From NCBI GenBank assembly GCA_039584685.1, contig JBDGXI010000001.1, positions 1-64,000 on the forward strand: a stretch of 64,000 nt of DNA. The letters run 5' to 3'. This document shows, piece by piece, positions 56,552 through 64,000 of this stretch. The notes under the pieces are model-generated. The model worked only from the letters and a program-made list of their open reading frames with translations. It made no database searches and was not told the DNA's origin. The DNA is from Benthicola sp039584685. Lineage in GTDB: Bacteria; Gemmatimonadota; Gemmatimonadetes; Palauibacterales; Palauibacteraceae. A program made the translations under genes and the position numbers. Position 1 is the stretch's first letter, and every line of letters starts with the position of its first letter.

Positions 56552-57757
56552 ATGCTCCAGCACGTACGATTCACCACCGCAGGCGAATCCCACGGCAAGG
56601 GAGCGCTCGTCATCGTCGAGGGCATGCCGGCCGGGGTTCCGCTCTCACCGGCGGACATCGCGCGGGACCTCGCTCGCCGCCAGCTGGGTCATGGCCGGGG
56701 CGGCCGGATGGAGATCGAGAGGGACACCGGGGAGATCCTGTCCGGCGTGCGATTCGGGGAGACCCTGGGCTCGCCAATCGCGATCTGGATCCCGAATCGG
56801 GACCACGCGAACTGGGCAACCTCGATGTCGGTTGACCCCCAGGCCGGGGCCGACGACGAGGAGCTCCGACGGGTCTATCTTCCGCGGCCGGGGCACGCGG
56901 ACCTGGTGGGAATGTTGAAGTATGATCGGGCAGATGCCCGCGATATCCTCGAGCGGTCCAGTGCGCGTGAGACCTCGGCTCGCGCGGCCGCCGGCGCCGT
57001 GGCGCGTCGTCTGCTGTCCGAATTGGGCGTCTCCATAGGCAGTCACGTCACCCGGATCGGGGCGGAGCAGAGCCAGCCCCCGGCGGAGCTGCCCGCGGAT
57101 CTCAACGCCCTATCCGATGCCTCGAAGGTCCGCTGTCTCGACGCTGAAGCCGAAGACCGGATGGTGGGGGCCATCGCCGTGGCCGGCGAAGCCGGGGACA
57201 CCCTGGGGGGCGAGTTCGAAGTCGTGGCGACGGGACTTCCTGTTGGGCTCGGAAGCCATGTCTCGTGGGATCGTCGACTCGACGGACGCCTCGCGGGGGC
57301 GATGATGTCGATCCAGGCCATGAAAGGGGTGGAGATCGGTCTCGGCTTCGAGGCGTCCCGTCGGAGGGGGTCCGAGGTGCACGATGAAATCGCGGCAGAT
57401 TCGTCGCGGAAACGGGCCGGCGGCTTTCGGCGCTCCCGCAACCACGCGGGCGGGCTGGAGGGGGGCACTACCACGGGGGAGCCTCTGGTGGTGCGTGTAG
57501 CGATGAAGCCGCTGAGCTCTCTCACCCGGCCGCTGGCGAGTGTGGACGTGCGGACCGGGGAGGCAGCAGCCGCCGTGCGGGAGCGAAGCGACGTGTGCGC
57601 GGTCCCCGCTGCGGCGGTGGTCGGAGAGGCCATGCTCGCACTGGTGCTGGCCGACGCGATGGTGGAGAAATTCGGAGGAGACTCGCTAGCCGAGTGTCGC
57701 GCCAACCTCGAGGCTTTCGTCCGGCGGGCGACCGATCGGGCACGGCTCTGGGAATGA
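56552..57757 (+). CDS. aroC: Chorismate synthase
   Basis: Converts 5-enolpyruvylshikimate 3-phosphate to chorismate using reduced flavin; last step of the shikimate pathway. The 401-residue protein has the signature FTTAGESHGKGALVIVEGMPAG, ARRQLGHGRGGRMEIERD, GHADLVGMLKYDRADARDILERSSARET, SIQAMKGVEIGLGFEASRRRGSE and AGGLEGGTTTGEP, with catalytic His near GESHG and GHAD. GGAAGGA 6 nt before ATG 56552 supports the start. Overlaps aroK by 4 nt. It lies just after pilQ, as aro genes often do. Confidence 0.96.
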   Translation: MLQHVRFTTAGESHGKGALVIVEGMPAGVPLSPADIARDLARRQLGHGRGGRMEIERDTGEILSGVRFGETLGSPIAIWIPNRDHANWATSMSVDPQAGADDEELRRVYLPRPGHADLVGMLKYDRADARDILERSSARETSARAAAGAVARRLLSELGVSIGSHVTRIGAEQSQPPAELPADLNALSDASKVRCLDAEAEDRMVGAIAVAGEAGDTLGGEFEVVATGLPVGLGSHVSWDRRLDGRLAGAMMSIQAMKGVEIGLGFEASRRRGSEVHDEIAADSSRKRAGGFRRSRNHAGGLEGGTTTGEPLVVRVAMKPLSSLTRPLASVDVRTGEAAAAVRERSDVCAVPAAAVVGEAMLALVLADAMVEKFGGDSLAECRANLEAFVRRATDRARLWE

Positions 57758-58290
57758 CCCGACCCGGACCGATCGTACTGGTCGGGCTGAGCGGTGCCGG
57801 GAAGACAGCCGTGGGACGGCTGCTCGCCGGGCGTCTCGATTGGGCATTCGTCGACCTCGACGAGGAAGTGGAGCGCGTCTCGGGTCGCTCGATCGCCGCC
57901 GTGTTTGCCGAGGAGGGCCAGAGCCGTTTCCGCGATCTCGAGGCGCAGGTGACGCGTTCGGCCGCCGTCGATTCGAGGACCGTCGTATCGACGGGCGGTG
58001 GCTGGATGGCCCGACCCGAGCTCCGTGGGATATGGCCGGACGCGGTACGAGTGTGGCTTCGAGTCGAGCCCGGCAACGCCGTGGCCAGACTTGCGCGAGA
58101 ACGCTCCACTCGCCCTCTTCTGGCGGGTCCGGACCCGGAGGCGGAGCTTCGGCTGCTGCTCGCCGATAGACTTCCGGCCTACCGCCAGGCCGAGATCGCG
58201 GTGCCGACGGACGGACTGGCGCCCGAGGCCGTGATGGCCGCCATACTGGACAGACTCGCTGAAGCGGGGCGACAGCCCGCCACACCCTAA
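57754..58290 (+). CDS. aroK: Shikimate kinase
   Basis: ATP-dependent phosphorylation of shikimate at the 3-hydroxyl. The 178-residue P-loop protein has Walker A GLSGAGKTAVGR, the substrate Asp motif FVDLDEEVERVSG, the FRDLEAQV segment with the shikimate-contacting Arg, the VVSTGGGWM loop and the lid region RERSTRPLL. A rather long C-terminal part (LLLADRLPAYRQAEIAV) is common. ATGA overlap with aroC indicates coupled expression of consecutive shikimate enzymes. Confidence 0.95.
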   Translation: MTRPGPIVLVGLSGAGKTAVGRLLAGRLDWAFVDLDEEVERVSGRSIAAVFAEEGQSRFRDLEAQVTRSAAVDSRTVVSTGGGWMARPELRGIWPDAVRVWLRVEPGNAVARLARERSTRPLLAGPDPEAELRLLLADRLPAYRQAEIAVPTDGLAPEAVMAAILDRLAEAGRQPATP

Positions 58291-58309
58291 CGTTTCGCAC
58301 TGGAAATCG

Positions 58310-60883
58310 ATGTCGAGCACCAAGAGGGCCAAGCACCTGGTCATCGTCGAGTCGCCCAAGAAGGCGCGTCTCCTGGGCCAGTATCTCGGAGACGACTATG
58401 TCGTCGAAGCTTCGGTAGGCCACGTCGTGGACCTTCCGAAGAAGGGCCTCGGCGTGGACGTGGACAACGGCTACGAACCGGAGTTCGTCACCGTTCGAGG
58501 CAAGGGGAAGGTGCTCGACGAGCTCAAGAAGCAGTCGAAGACGGCAGAGGATATTCTGATCGCCACCGATCCGGACCGCGAGGGCGAGGCGATCGGCTAT
58601 CACATCGCGGTCAAGCTGGGCTACGACAAGGACGACGGTCGTCGGTTTCGGCGCGTCCGTTTCAACGAAATTACGGCGCAGGCGGTGAGAGACGCCGTCA
58701 AACAGCCGGGTGACCTGGACCTGAACCAGGTCGATGCGCAACAGGCGAGGCGTATCCTGGACCGGTTGGTCGGCTACGGCCTCTCGCCGCTGCTGTGGAA
58801 GAAGATCTCTCCGGTGGATCCCATCAGCCGGACACCTCTTTCCGCAGGGCGCGTGCAGTCCGTGGCCGTCCGATTGGTGGTGGACCGCGAGAGAGAGCGC
58901 CGGAGGTTCAGGAGCGGCGCCTGGTGGGACCTCGCCGCGACCTTCGCCCGCGAAGGGCAGGATTTCGAGGCACAGCTGGCGCAGGTGGACGGCGTTCCGG
59001 TCGTGAAGGGCGCAGATTTCGATTCCGCGACGGGGCAGCCGAAGAAGCCCGGTGCGGTGGTCGTGTTCGGGGAGCCCGAGGTCGATGCTCTGCGGGCCAG
59101 GCTCGAGGGTGTCGATTTCCACGTGCACGAGGTCGAAAAGAAGCCGGTCACCCTGAGGCCGTATCCCCCGTTTACGACGTCCACGCTGCAGCAGGAAGCG
59201 AACCGCAAGCTGAATCTCACTGTGCGACAGACCATGCAGGTCGCCCAGCGCCTGTACGAGGCGGGCCACATCACCTACATGCGGACGGATTCGGTCCACC
59301 TCTCGGGGCAGGCGATCGGAGCGGCCCGCGGCAAGGTGGAGGCACTCTACGGCGAGGACTACCTGAGCGCATCGCCCAGGACCTTCAAGACGAAGTCGAA
59401 GGGGGCGCAGGAAGCGCACGAGGCCATTCGGCCGGCCGGCACGTCCATGCTGACGGCCGCCGAGCTCAGGCTGAAGGCCGTCGACGCCGCCCTGTACGAG
59501 CTGATCTGGAAGCGCACCATGGCCACCCAGATGGCCGACGCGAAACAGCTCCGGGTCTCGGCGTCGCTTCGAGGGGACGGCGTGGAATTCAGAGCCCGCG
59601 GTAACACGCTCGAGTTCGCCGGCTTTCTGCGAGCATACGTCGAGGGGAGCGACGATCCCGAGGCGGTCCTGGAGGATAGGGAAGTCGTTCTTCCGCCCCT
59701 CGAGTCGGGCGACTCTGTCGAGACCCGGGATATCCGACCGGAATCTCACGAGACCCGTCCGCCGGCTCGCTACACGGACGCTTCGCTGGTCAAGGCGCTG
59801 GAGGCCGAGGGGATCGGGCGACCGTCGACCTACGCCACCATCGTGGATACGATCCGTCAGCGCGGGTACGTGGCCGGTCGCAACAAACAGCTCGTGCCCA
59901 CATTCATCGCCTTCGCGGTCACCGGCCTGCTGGAGAGTCACTTCGAGGACCTGGTGGATCCGGGCTTCACATCGGAGATGGAGAAGGGCCTCGACGCGAT
60001 CGCGGACGGTGAGGTGGACTGGCGCGCGTTCCTGGACGACTTCTATCGGGGTAAGAACGGCTTCGAGGACCGGCTCGAGAATCGGGCGGCGGAGATCGAC
60101 CCCCGTGTCGCGTCTACCCTGAGCGGGTTTGACGATCTCGGTGGGGAGCTACGTATCGGCCGCTTCGGGCCCTTCCTCGAAACCCCGGGGGATGGAGAGC
60201 CCCTTCGAGTGACGATCCCCGAGGACCTCGCTCCCGCGGATCTCTCGGCCGAGAAGGCCGCCGAGCTCCTGGCCGACCGGGAGCGGGCGGATCAACCGAT
60301 CGGGCAGGATCCGGAGACCGGCCTCCCGGTCTATGTCAGGACGGGCCGCTTCGGGCCGTTCGTCCAGCTCGGCGAGCGGACGGAGGACGGAGAGAAGCCC
60401 AGGCGGGCTTCGCTCTCCAAGGGGATGAGTACGGACGGGGTGACGCTCGAGATCGCCCTGCGCCTGCTGTCCCTGCCCCGTGACCTCGGTCCCCATCCGG
60501 AGAGCGGTGAGCCCGTGCGTGCCGGCATCGGTCGATACGGACCGTACGTCGTTCATGACGGCGACTTCCGCTCGCTCGAGAAGACGGACGACGTGTACAC
60601 CGTCACCCTGGACCGGGCCCTGGAGCTGCTCTCACAGCCCAAGGGTGGACGTCGTCGCACGGGAGCCAAGCCACTGCGCGAGCTGGGGGCGCACCCGCAC
60701 GATGGCCAGCCGGTGAACCTGCTGGATGGCCGCTACGGGCCGTACGTGAAGTGGGGAAAGCTGAACGCCTCGCTTCCGAAGGACATGCCACCCGATGACA
60801 TCACGCTGGATCAGGCTCTCGAACTCCTGGCGGCGCGAGCCGCCCGCGGGCCGCGCCGCAAGGGTGGCCGGCGCAAGAAGTAG
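58310..60883 (+). CDS. topA: DNA topoisomerase I (type IA)
   Basis: Relaxes negative supercoils by breaking one strand. The 857-residue protein has a Toprim domain (KHLVIVESPKKARLLGQYLG, ATDPDREGEAIGYHIAVKL), the DNA-binding DAQQARRILDRLVGYGLSP, and the active-site Tyr323 in GHITYMRTDSVHLS; PRHPP-type domain segments follow. The C-terminus lacks the four-cysteine zinc fingers of the E. coli enzyme; instead it has several Gly/Arg-rich repeats with IGRFGPF, TGRFGPF, IGRYGPY and DGRYGPY units, as in actinobacterial-type topoisomerases. It ends in a basic tail with KGGRRKK. Starts a topA-trmFO-xerC-hslVU unit. Confidence 0.97.
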   Translation: MSSTKRAKHLVIVESPKKARLLGQYLGDDYVVEASVGHVVDLPKKGLGVDVDNGYEPEFVTVRGKGKVLDELKKQSKTAEDILIATDPDREGEAIGYHIAVKLGYDKDDGRRFRRVRFNEITAQAVRDAVKQPGDLDLNQVDAQQARRILDRLVGYGLSPLLWKKISPVDPISRTPLSAGRVQSVAVRLVVDRERERRRFRSGAWWDLAATFAREGQDFEAQLAQVDGVPVVKGADFDSATGQPKKPGAVVVFGEPEVDALRARLEGVDFHVHEVEKKPVTLRPYPPFTTSTLQQEANRKLNLTVRQTMQVAQRLYEAGHITYMRTDSVHLSGQAIGAARGKVEALYGEDYLSASPRTFKTKSKGAQEAHEAIRPAGTSMLTAAELRLKAVDAALYELIWKRTMATQMADAKQLRVSASLRGDGVEFRARGNTLEFAGFLRAYVEGSDDPEAVLEDREVVLPPLESGDSVETRDIRPESHETRPPARYTDASLVKALEAEGIGRPSTYATIVDTIRQRGYVAGRNKQLVPTFIAFAVTGLLESHFEDLVDPGFTSEMEKGLDAIADGEVDWRAFLDDFYRGKNGFEDRLENRAAEIDPRVASTLSGFDDLGGELRIGRFGPFLETPGDGEPLRVTIPEDLAPADLSAEKAAELLADRERADQPIGQDPETGLPVYVRTGRFGPFVQLGERTEDGEKPRRASLSKGMSTDGVTLEIALRLLSLPRDLGPHPESGEPVRAGIGRYGPYVVHDGDFRSLEKTDDVYTVTLDRALELLSQPKGGRRRTGAKPLRELGAHPHDGQPVNLLDGRYGPYVKWGKLNASLPKDMPPDDITLDQALELLAARAARGPRRKGGRRKK

Positions 60884-60906
60884 GGCCGGGAGCCGCCCGC
60901 AAACCG

Positions 60907-62253
60907 ATGGCTGATCGACGCATCACCGTGGTCGGAGGAGGTCTGGCCGGGTCCGAAGCGGCGTGGCAGCTGGCCCGCCTCGGGCACCAGGTGGATCTGT
61001 ACGAGATGCGTCCCGCTCGTCCCACCGCCGCGCACCACACCGACCGTCTCGCAGAGATCGTGTGCACGAACTCCTTCAAGTCCGAGAACCACGACACGCC
61101 GCACGGTCTGCTGAAGGCAGAGATGAGGACACTGGGCTGCCTGCTCCTCGAAGTGGCGGATGAGTTCCGCGTTCCGGCCGGAAGCGCGCTGGCCGTGGAT
61201 CGCCGCCTGTTCGCCGAGGCGGTTACCGCGAGGCTCGAGGGAGAAGCCGGAATCCGAGTCTTGCGAGAGGAAGTCACCGAGCTTCCCACCGCCCCGGCGA
61301 TCATCGCCACGGGACCTCTCACGTCCGATGCCCTCTCCGAGTCGATCCGGGAGCGCCTCGGAACGGACGGCCTCTTCTTCTTCGACGCCATAGCCCCGAT
61401 CTTCTTGCGCGAGTCGATCGACGAGAGCGTCGCGTGGCTGGGATCACGATATGGAAAAGGCGAGGCGGCTTACCTGAACTGCCCGCTCGGAGAGGACCAG
61501 TACGAGGCCTTCATCGACGAGCTCCTGGACGCGGACATCCACGAGGGGCACGATTGGGAGAACGTTCCGTTCTTCGAGGGTTGTCTGCCGATCGAGGTGA
61601 TGGCGCAGCGCGGAAGGGACACACTCCGCTTCGGTCCCATGCGGCCCGTCGGGCTGAATGACCCCGAGACGGGCCTCAGGCACCACGCCGTGGCGCAGCT
61701 CAGGGCCGAGGACCTGCGGGGCCGCATGTGGAACCTGGTGGGTTTTCAGACACGCCTCAGGCGTGGCGAGCAGGAACGCGTGTTCCGGATGATACCAGGG
61801 CTCGAGGAAGCAGAGTTCCTCAGGTACGGGTCGATTCACCGCAACGCGTACCTGTGCTTTCCCAGGGCGCTGTCCGCCCACGGAGGCTTGCCTGGGGACC
61901 CCGCGCTGCTGTTCTCCGGACAGCTCACGGGGGTGGAGGGCTATACCGAGTCCATAGCGAGCGGTCTGCTGGCGGCGCTCAACGTGGATCGAATGGAGCG
62001 GGGGCGGGATCCCGTGCTCCCGCCTCCGACCACGATGCTGGGCGGTCTGTACCGGTACTTGCGGGAAGCGAATCCGGATCACTTCCAACCCATGAACGCG
62101 AACTTCGGTCTACTGGACCCATTGAAGGAGAAGGTGCGCGGGGGGAAGAGGAAGCGCCGGGAAGCTTACTCGGCCAGGGCGCTGCGGGAGATCCAGGACT
62201 GGGCCGCCGCCCATCGTCCGGCCCCGGGCGACAGGATCCGGGAGAGTCCGTGA
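60907..62253 (+). CDS. trmFO: Methylenetetrahydrofolate-tRNA-(uracil-5-)-methyltransferase TrmFO
   Basis: FAD- and folate-dependent enzyme that methylates uracil 54 of tRNA. The 448-residue protein begins with ITVVGGGLAGSEAAWQLARLG for FAD, then YEMRPARPTAAHHTDRLAEIVCTNSFKS with the family cysteine, HGLLKAEMRTLGCL, FFFDAIAPIFLRESID, FFEGCLPIEVMAQRGRDTLRFGPMRPVGL and YESI-like VEGYTESIASGLLAALN. The ATG lies 23 nt after topA. Its stop overlaps xerC by 4 nt. The topA-gid(trmFO)-codV(xerC)-clpQ-clpY order is that of Bacillus. Confidence 0.96.
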   Translation: MADRRITVVGGGLAGSEAAWQLARLGHQVDLYEMRPARPTAAHHTDRLAEIVCTNSFKSENHDTPHGLLKAEMRTLGCLLLEVADEFRVPAGSALAVDRRLFAEAVTARLEGEAGIRVLREEVTELPTAPAIIATGPLTSDALSESIRERLGTDGLFFFDAIAPIFLRESIDESVAWLGSRYGKGEAAYLNCPLGEDQYEAFIDELLDADIHEGHDWENVPFFEGCLPIEVMAQRGRDTLRFGPMRPVGLNDPETGLRHHAVAQLRAEDLRGRMWNLVGFQTRLRRGEQERVFRMIPGLEEAEFLRYGSIHRNAYLCFPRALSAHGGLPGDPALLFSGQLTGVEGYTESIASGLLAALNVDRMERGRDPVLPPPTTMLGGLYRYLREANPDHFQPMNANFGLLDPLKEKVRGGKRKRREAYSARALREIQDWAAAHRPAPGDRIRESP

Positions 62254-63260
62254 GCGCCGACCGCACCGCCTCGATCGAGGATTTCCTGCGGTACGTGCGG
62301 GTGGAGCGCCGGCTCTCGGCCCACACCGAGGCCGCCTATCGACGCGACCTGAAGGACTTCGCCGTCTTTCTGGGCGGTCACATGGACCGGCCCGAGTGGA
62401 CCTGGTCCGACGTGGACAGGCTGGACATCAGGTCCTGGCTCGGCAACCTGGAGCGCAGGGACCTGAAGCGTTCCACGGCCGCTCGGAAGCTATCTGCGGT
62501 ACGGGCGTTCTACCGCTTTCTGCACCGGACCGACGCGGTGTCGCACAATCCGGCTCGGCTCGTACGCACCCCCCGGAAACGCAGGGAGCTTCCGGGGTAC
62601 TACTCCCGATCGCAGGCGGACTACCTGTTCGAGCGGCTCGCGGACTATGCGGCGGCGAGAGGCACGCTGGCCGTGCGGGACCGGGCGATCATAGAGGTGG
62701 TCTACTCGAGCGGCCTGCGTCTCGCCGAGATACAGGGCGTGAATGACGGGGACATCGATCTGGAGCGGGGTCTGGTACGGGTAGTCGGGAAGGGTGGGAA
62801 GGAGCGGATCGTACCGGTGGGGAAGAGTGCGATAGCGGCGGTGCGGGAGTATCTGGACCGCCGTCAGGAGCTTGCCCATCCGCGCGAGGTGGCGGTGCGC
62901 GACGGGCCGCTCTTCATCTCTCGTCGGGGCACCAGAATCTCCCGCCGCCAGATCCAGCGGGGGATGACCAACTGGCTGAATTGGGTCGTGGCAGAGGATC
63001 GACTGGCGGCGAGCGAGGGTCGTGAAACGAGCACCGGTGCCGGAGAGGATTCTCCGAACGACAGAAGCGTCCTGGAGGTGCTTTCGATCCACGCCCTGAG
63101 ACACTCTTTCGCGACGCACATGCTCGATGGGGGCGCCGACTTGATGGCGGTGAAAGAACTCCTCGGGCATTCGAGCCTCTCGACGACCCGCATATATACG
63201 CACACGTCGAGAGAGCGGCTGTTGCAGACCTATCGACAGGCTCATCCAAGGGCCGACTGA
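62250..63260 (+). CDS. xerC: Tyrosine recombinase XerC/XerD-like
   Basis: Site-specific recombinase that resolves chromosome dimers at dif. The 336-residue protein has an N-terminal SAM-like DNA-binding domain (residues 5-100, ERRLSAHTEAAYRRDLKDFAVFL) and a catalytic domain: Arg in SSGLRLAEIQGV, Lys in GKGGKERIVPVG, His281 and Arg284 in HALRHSFATHM, His in LGHSSLSTTRIYTHT and the nucleophile Tyr316. A Glu/Ser/Asp-rich stretch (about 252-276) before His281 is an insertion compared with the usual 295-300 residues. GTG start overlaps trmFO by 4 nt; partner recombinase not seen. Confidence 0.93.
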   Translation: MSADRTASIEDFLRYVRVERRLSAHTEAAYRRDLKDFAVFLGGHMDRPEWTWSDVDRLDIRSWLGNLERRDLKRSTAARKLSAVRAFYRFLHRTDAVSHNPARLVRTPRKRRELPGYYSRSQADYLFERLADYAAARGTLAVRDRAIIEVVYSSGLRLAEIQGVNDGDIDLERGLVRVVGKGGKERIVPVGKSAIAAVREYLDRRQELAHPREVAVRDGPLFISRRGTRISRRQIQRGMTNWLNWVVAEDRLAASEGRETSTGAGEDSPNDRSVLEVLSIHALRHSFATHMLDGGADLMAVKELLGHSSLSTTRIYTHTSRERLLQTYRQAHPRAD

Positions 63261-63302
63261 TTCCAACGGCGGCTCTGCCGCCGTCAGCGAGAGGAGATTC
63301 CG

Positions 63303-63842
63303 GTGAGCTCGGTGCGAGCGACGACCATCCTGTGCGTGCGGCGCGACGGAAGCGTCGCGATCGGCGGAGACGGCCAGGTCACGATGAACGATGCGGTGGT
63401 GAAGGCCGGCGCGAACAAGGTTCGTCGGATGAAAGGCGGACAGATCCTGGCAGGTTTCGCCGGTGGGGTCGCCGACGCCCTGACCCTGTTCGAGAAGTTC
63501 GAATCGCAGCTGGAACGCCACCCGGCCAATCTCATGCGGGCGGCGGTCGAGCTGGCCAAGGACTGGCGCTCGGACCGCTATCTGCGTCGCCTGGAGGCCC
63601 TGATGATAGTGGCGGACCGCGAGCACAGCCTGCTGGTCTCGGGCACCGGCGAGGTGATCGAGCCGGATGACGGAATGCTGGCGGTGGGCTCCGGGGGTAC
63701 GTACGCGCTCGCGGCGGCCCGCGCCCTGGCCGCCCATTCCGACCTCCCGGTTACCGGCATCGTGCGTGAGGCCCTGGAGATCGCGGCCGACATCTGCGTC
63801 TATACGAACTCGAACATCACGGTCCTGGAGCTCGGCGGATGA
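63303..63842 (+). CDS. hslV: ATP-dependent protease peptidase subunit HslV
   Basis: Proteasome-type peptidase that pairs with the HslU unfoldase. The 179-residue protein carries a 6-residue propeptide (MSSVRA) before the catalytic Thr7 in TTILCVRRDGSVAIGGDGQVT; NKVRRMKGGQILAGFAGGVADA and SGTGEVIEPDDGMLAVGSGGTYALAAARAL are family landmarks. The GTG at 63303 has AGGAG 7-8 nt upstream. The stop overlaps hslU by 4 nt. Separation of 42 nt from xerC. Confidence 0.96.
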   Translation: MSSVRATTILCVRRDGSVAIGGDGQVTMNDAVVKAGANKVRRMKGGQILAGFAGGVADALTLFEKFESQLERHPANLMRAAVELAKDWRSDRYLRRLEALMIVADREHSLLVSGTGEVIEPDDGMLAVGSGGTYALAAARALAAHSDLPVTGIVREALEIAADICVYTNSNITVLELGG

Positions 63843-64000
63843 CCACGCAGGGCGCCAACCGGGAACCGTTCGATTTTGCCTCGCTGACTCCACGGAAGGT
63901 CGTCGAGGAGCTTGACAAGTACATCGTGGGGCAGGACGAGGCCAAGAAGGCCGTGGCCATTGCGCTGCGGAATCGCTGGCGCAGGCAGAACGTGGATCCG
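63839..64000 (+). CDS. hslU: ATP-dependent protease ATPase subunit HslU (5' part, continues past window)
   Basis: The first 54 codons are visible. They encode FDFASLTPRKVVEELDKYIVGQDEAKKAVAIALRNRWRRQNV, the conserved HslU N-terminus that precedes Walker A. HslU is the AAA+ unfoldase that feeds HslV. The ATG overlaps the hslV stop by 4 nt (ATGA). The gene order topA-trmFO-xerC-hslV-hslU confirms the call; the rest lies outside the window. Confidence 0.96.
   Translation, partial: MTTQGANREPFDFASLTPRKVVEELDKYIVGQDEAKKAVAIALRNRWRRQNVDP

Noticed and set aside
57686..59941. 751-codon open frame on the minus strand opposite aroK and topA
   Set aside because: It runs antisense to aroK and topA, has very high Arg/His/Gly content and no recognisable domain. 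Long antisense frames are expected in GC-rich coding DNA.
1..64000. CRISPR arrays, insertion sequences, tRNA or rRNA genes, prophage
   Set aside because: Looked for regular repeats with spacers, transposase motifs, terminal inverted repeats, cloverleaf and CCA ends, and phage genes. None was supported, though a covariance-model search was not possible.

Overview
The window is a dense, high-GC (roughly two-thirds G+C) bacterial chromosome segment with about 54 protein genes, very short intergenic gaps, and many 1-8 nt start/stop overlaps. I see no rRNA, tRNA, CRISPR array, insertion sequence or prophage. A full system I cytochrome c maturation set, a type IV pilus (T4P) system, an SprA-like giant outer-membrane protein and a TonB-like protein indicate a diderm. 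SprA is best known from the Fibrobacterota-Chlorobiota-Bacteroidota group. With the high GC and archaeal-type phosphoglycerate mutase, this suggests a Gemmatimonadota-like organism. That placement is inference, not a database result.

Layout. (1) 1-5.8 kb, minus strand: a lipoprotein gene followed by ccmABCDEFG; ccmG runs off the left edge. (2) 6-15.4 kb: apgM, a zinc-ribbon membrane protein, a copper-exporting P-type ATPase, a PspA-like coiled coil, a K+ channel/TrkA fusion, a DEAD-box helicase relative that has lost its ATPase motifs, and an alanine/glycine:cation symporter. (3) 15.5-23.1 kb: two small coupled unknown genes; a plus-strand serine pair (class V aminotransferase and serA) convergent with a minus-strand operon of lipoprotein, kbl, rpe, a CysO-like sulfur carrier and moeZ. 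(4) 23.3-31.2 kb: TonB-like protein, a 2118-residue SprA homologue, and a ComEA-like DNA-binding protein. (5) 31.4-56.4 kb: T4P superlocus: pilB, pilT, pilC; an Rrf2 regulator with a partner of unknown function; pilS, pilR, pilA; six overlapping membrane or glycosyltransferase genes; two minor prepilin genes; then pilMNOPQ. (6) 56.5-64 kb: aroC-aroK, then topA-trmFO-xerC-hslV-hslU, the same order as the Bacillus topA-codV-clpQY operon; hslU runs off the right edge.

How it fits together. The T4P motor, platform, alignment complex, secretin, major pilin and two minor prepilins are all here, with the PilS/PilR system directly upstream of pilA. The pilA leader region has a sigma-54-type promoter, an IHF-like site and a cluster of TGCA half-sites. 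The ComEA-like protein suggests the pilus may also take up DNA. The glycan genes inside the locus suggest surface or pilin glycosylation. The sulfur-carrier/MoeZ operon beside the serine genes suggests thiocarboxylate-based cysteine synthesis. The observations most worth following are the dead helicase, the pilA regulatory region, the missing canonical start of ccmA, the SprA gene with its internal G11 tract, and the glycan cluster embedded in the pilus locus.
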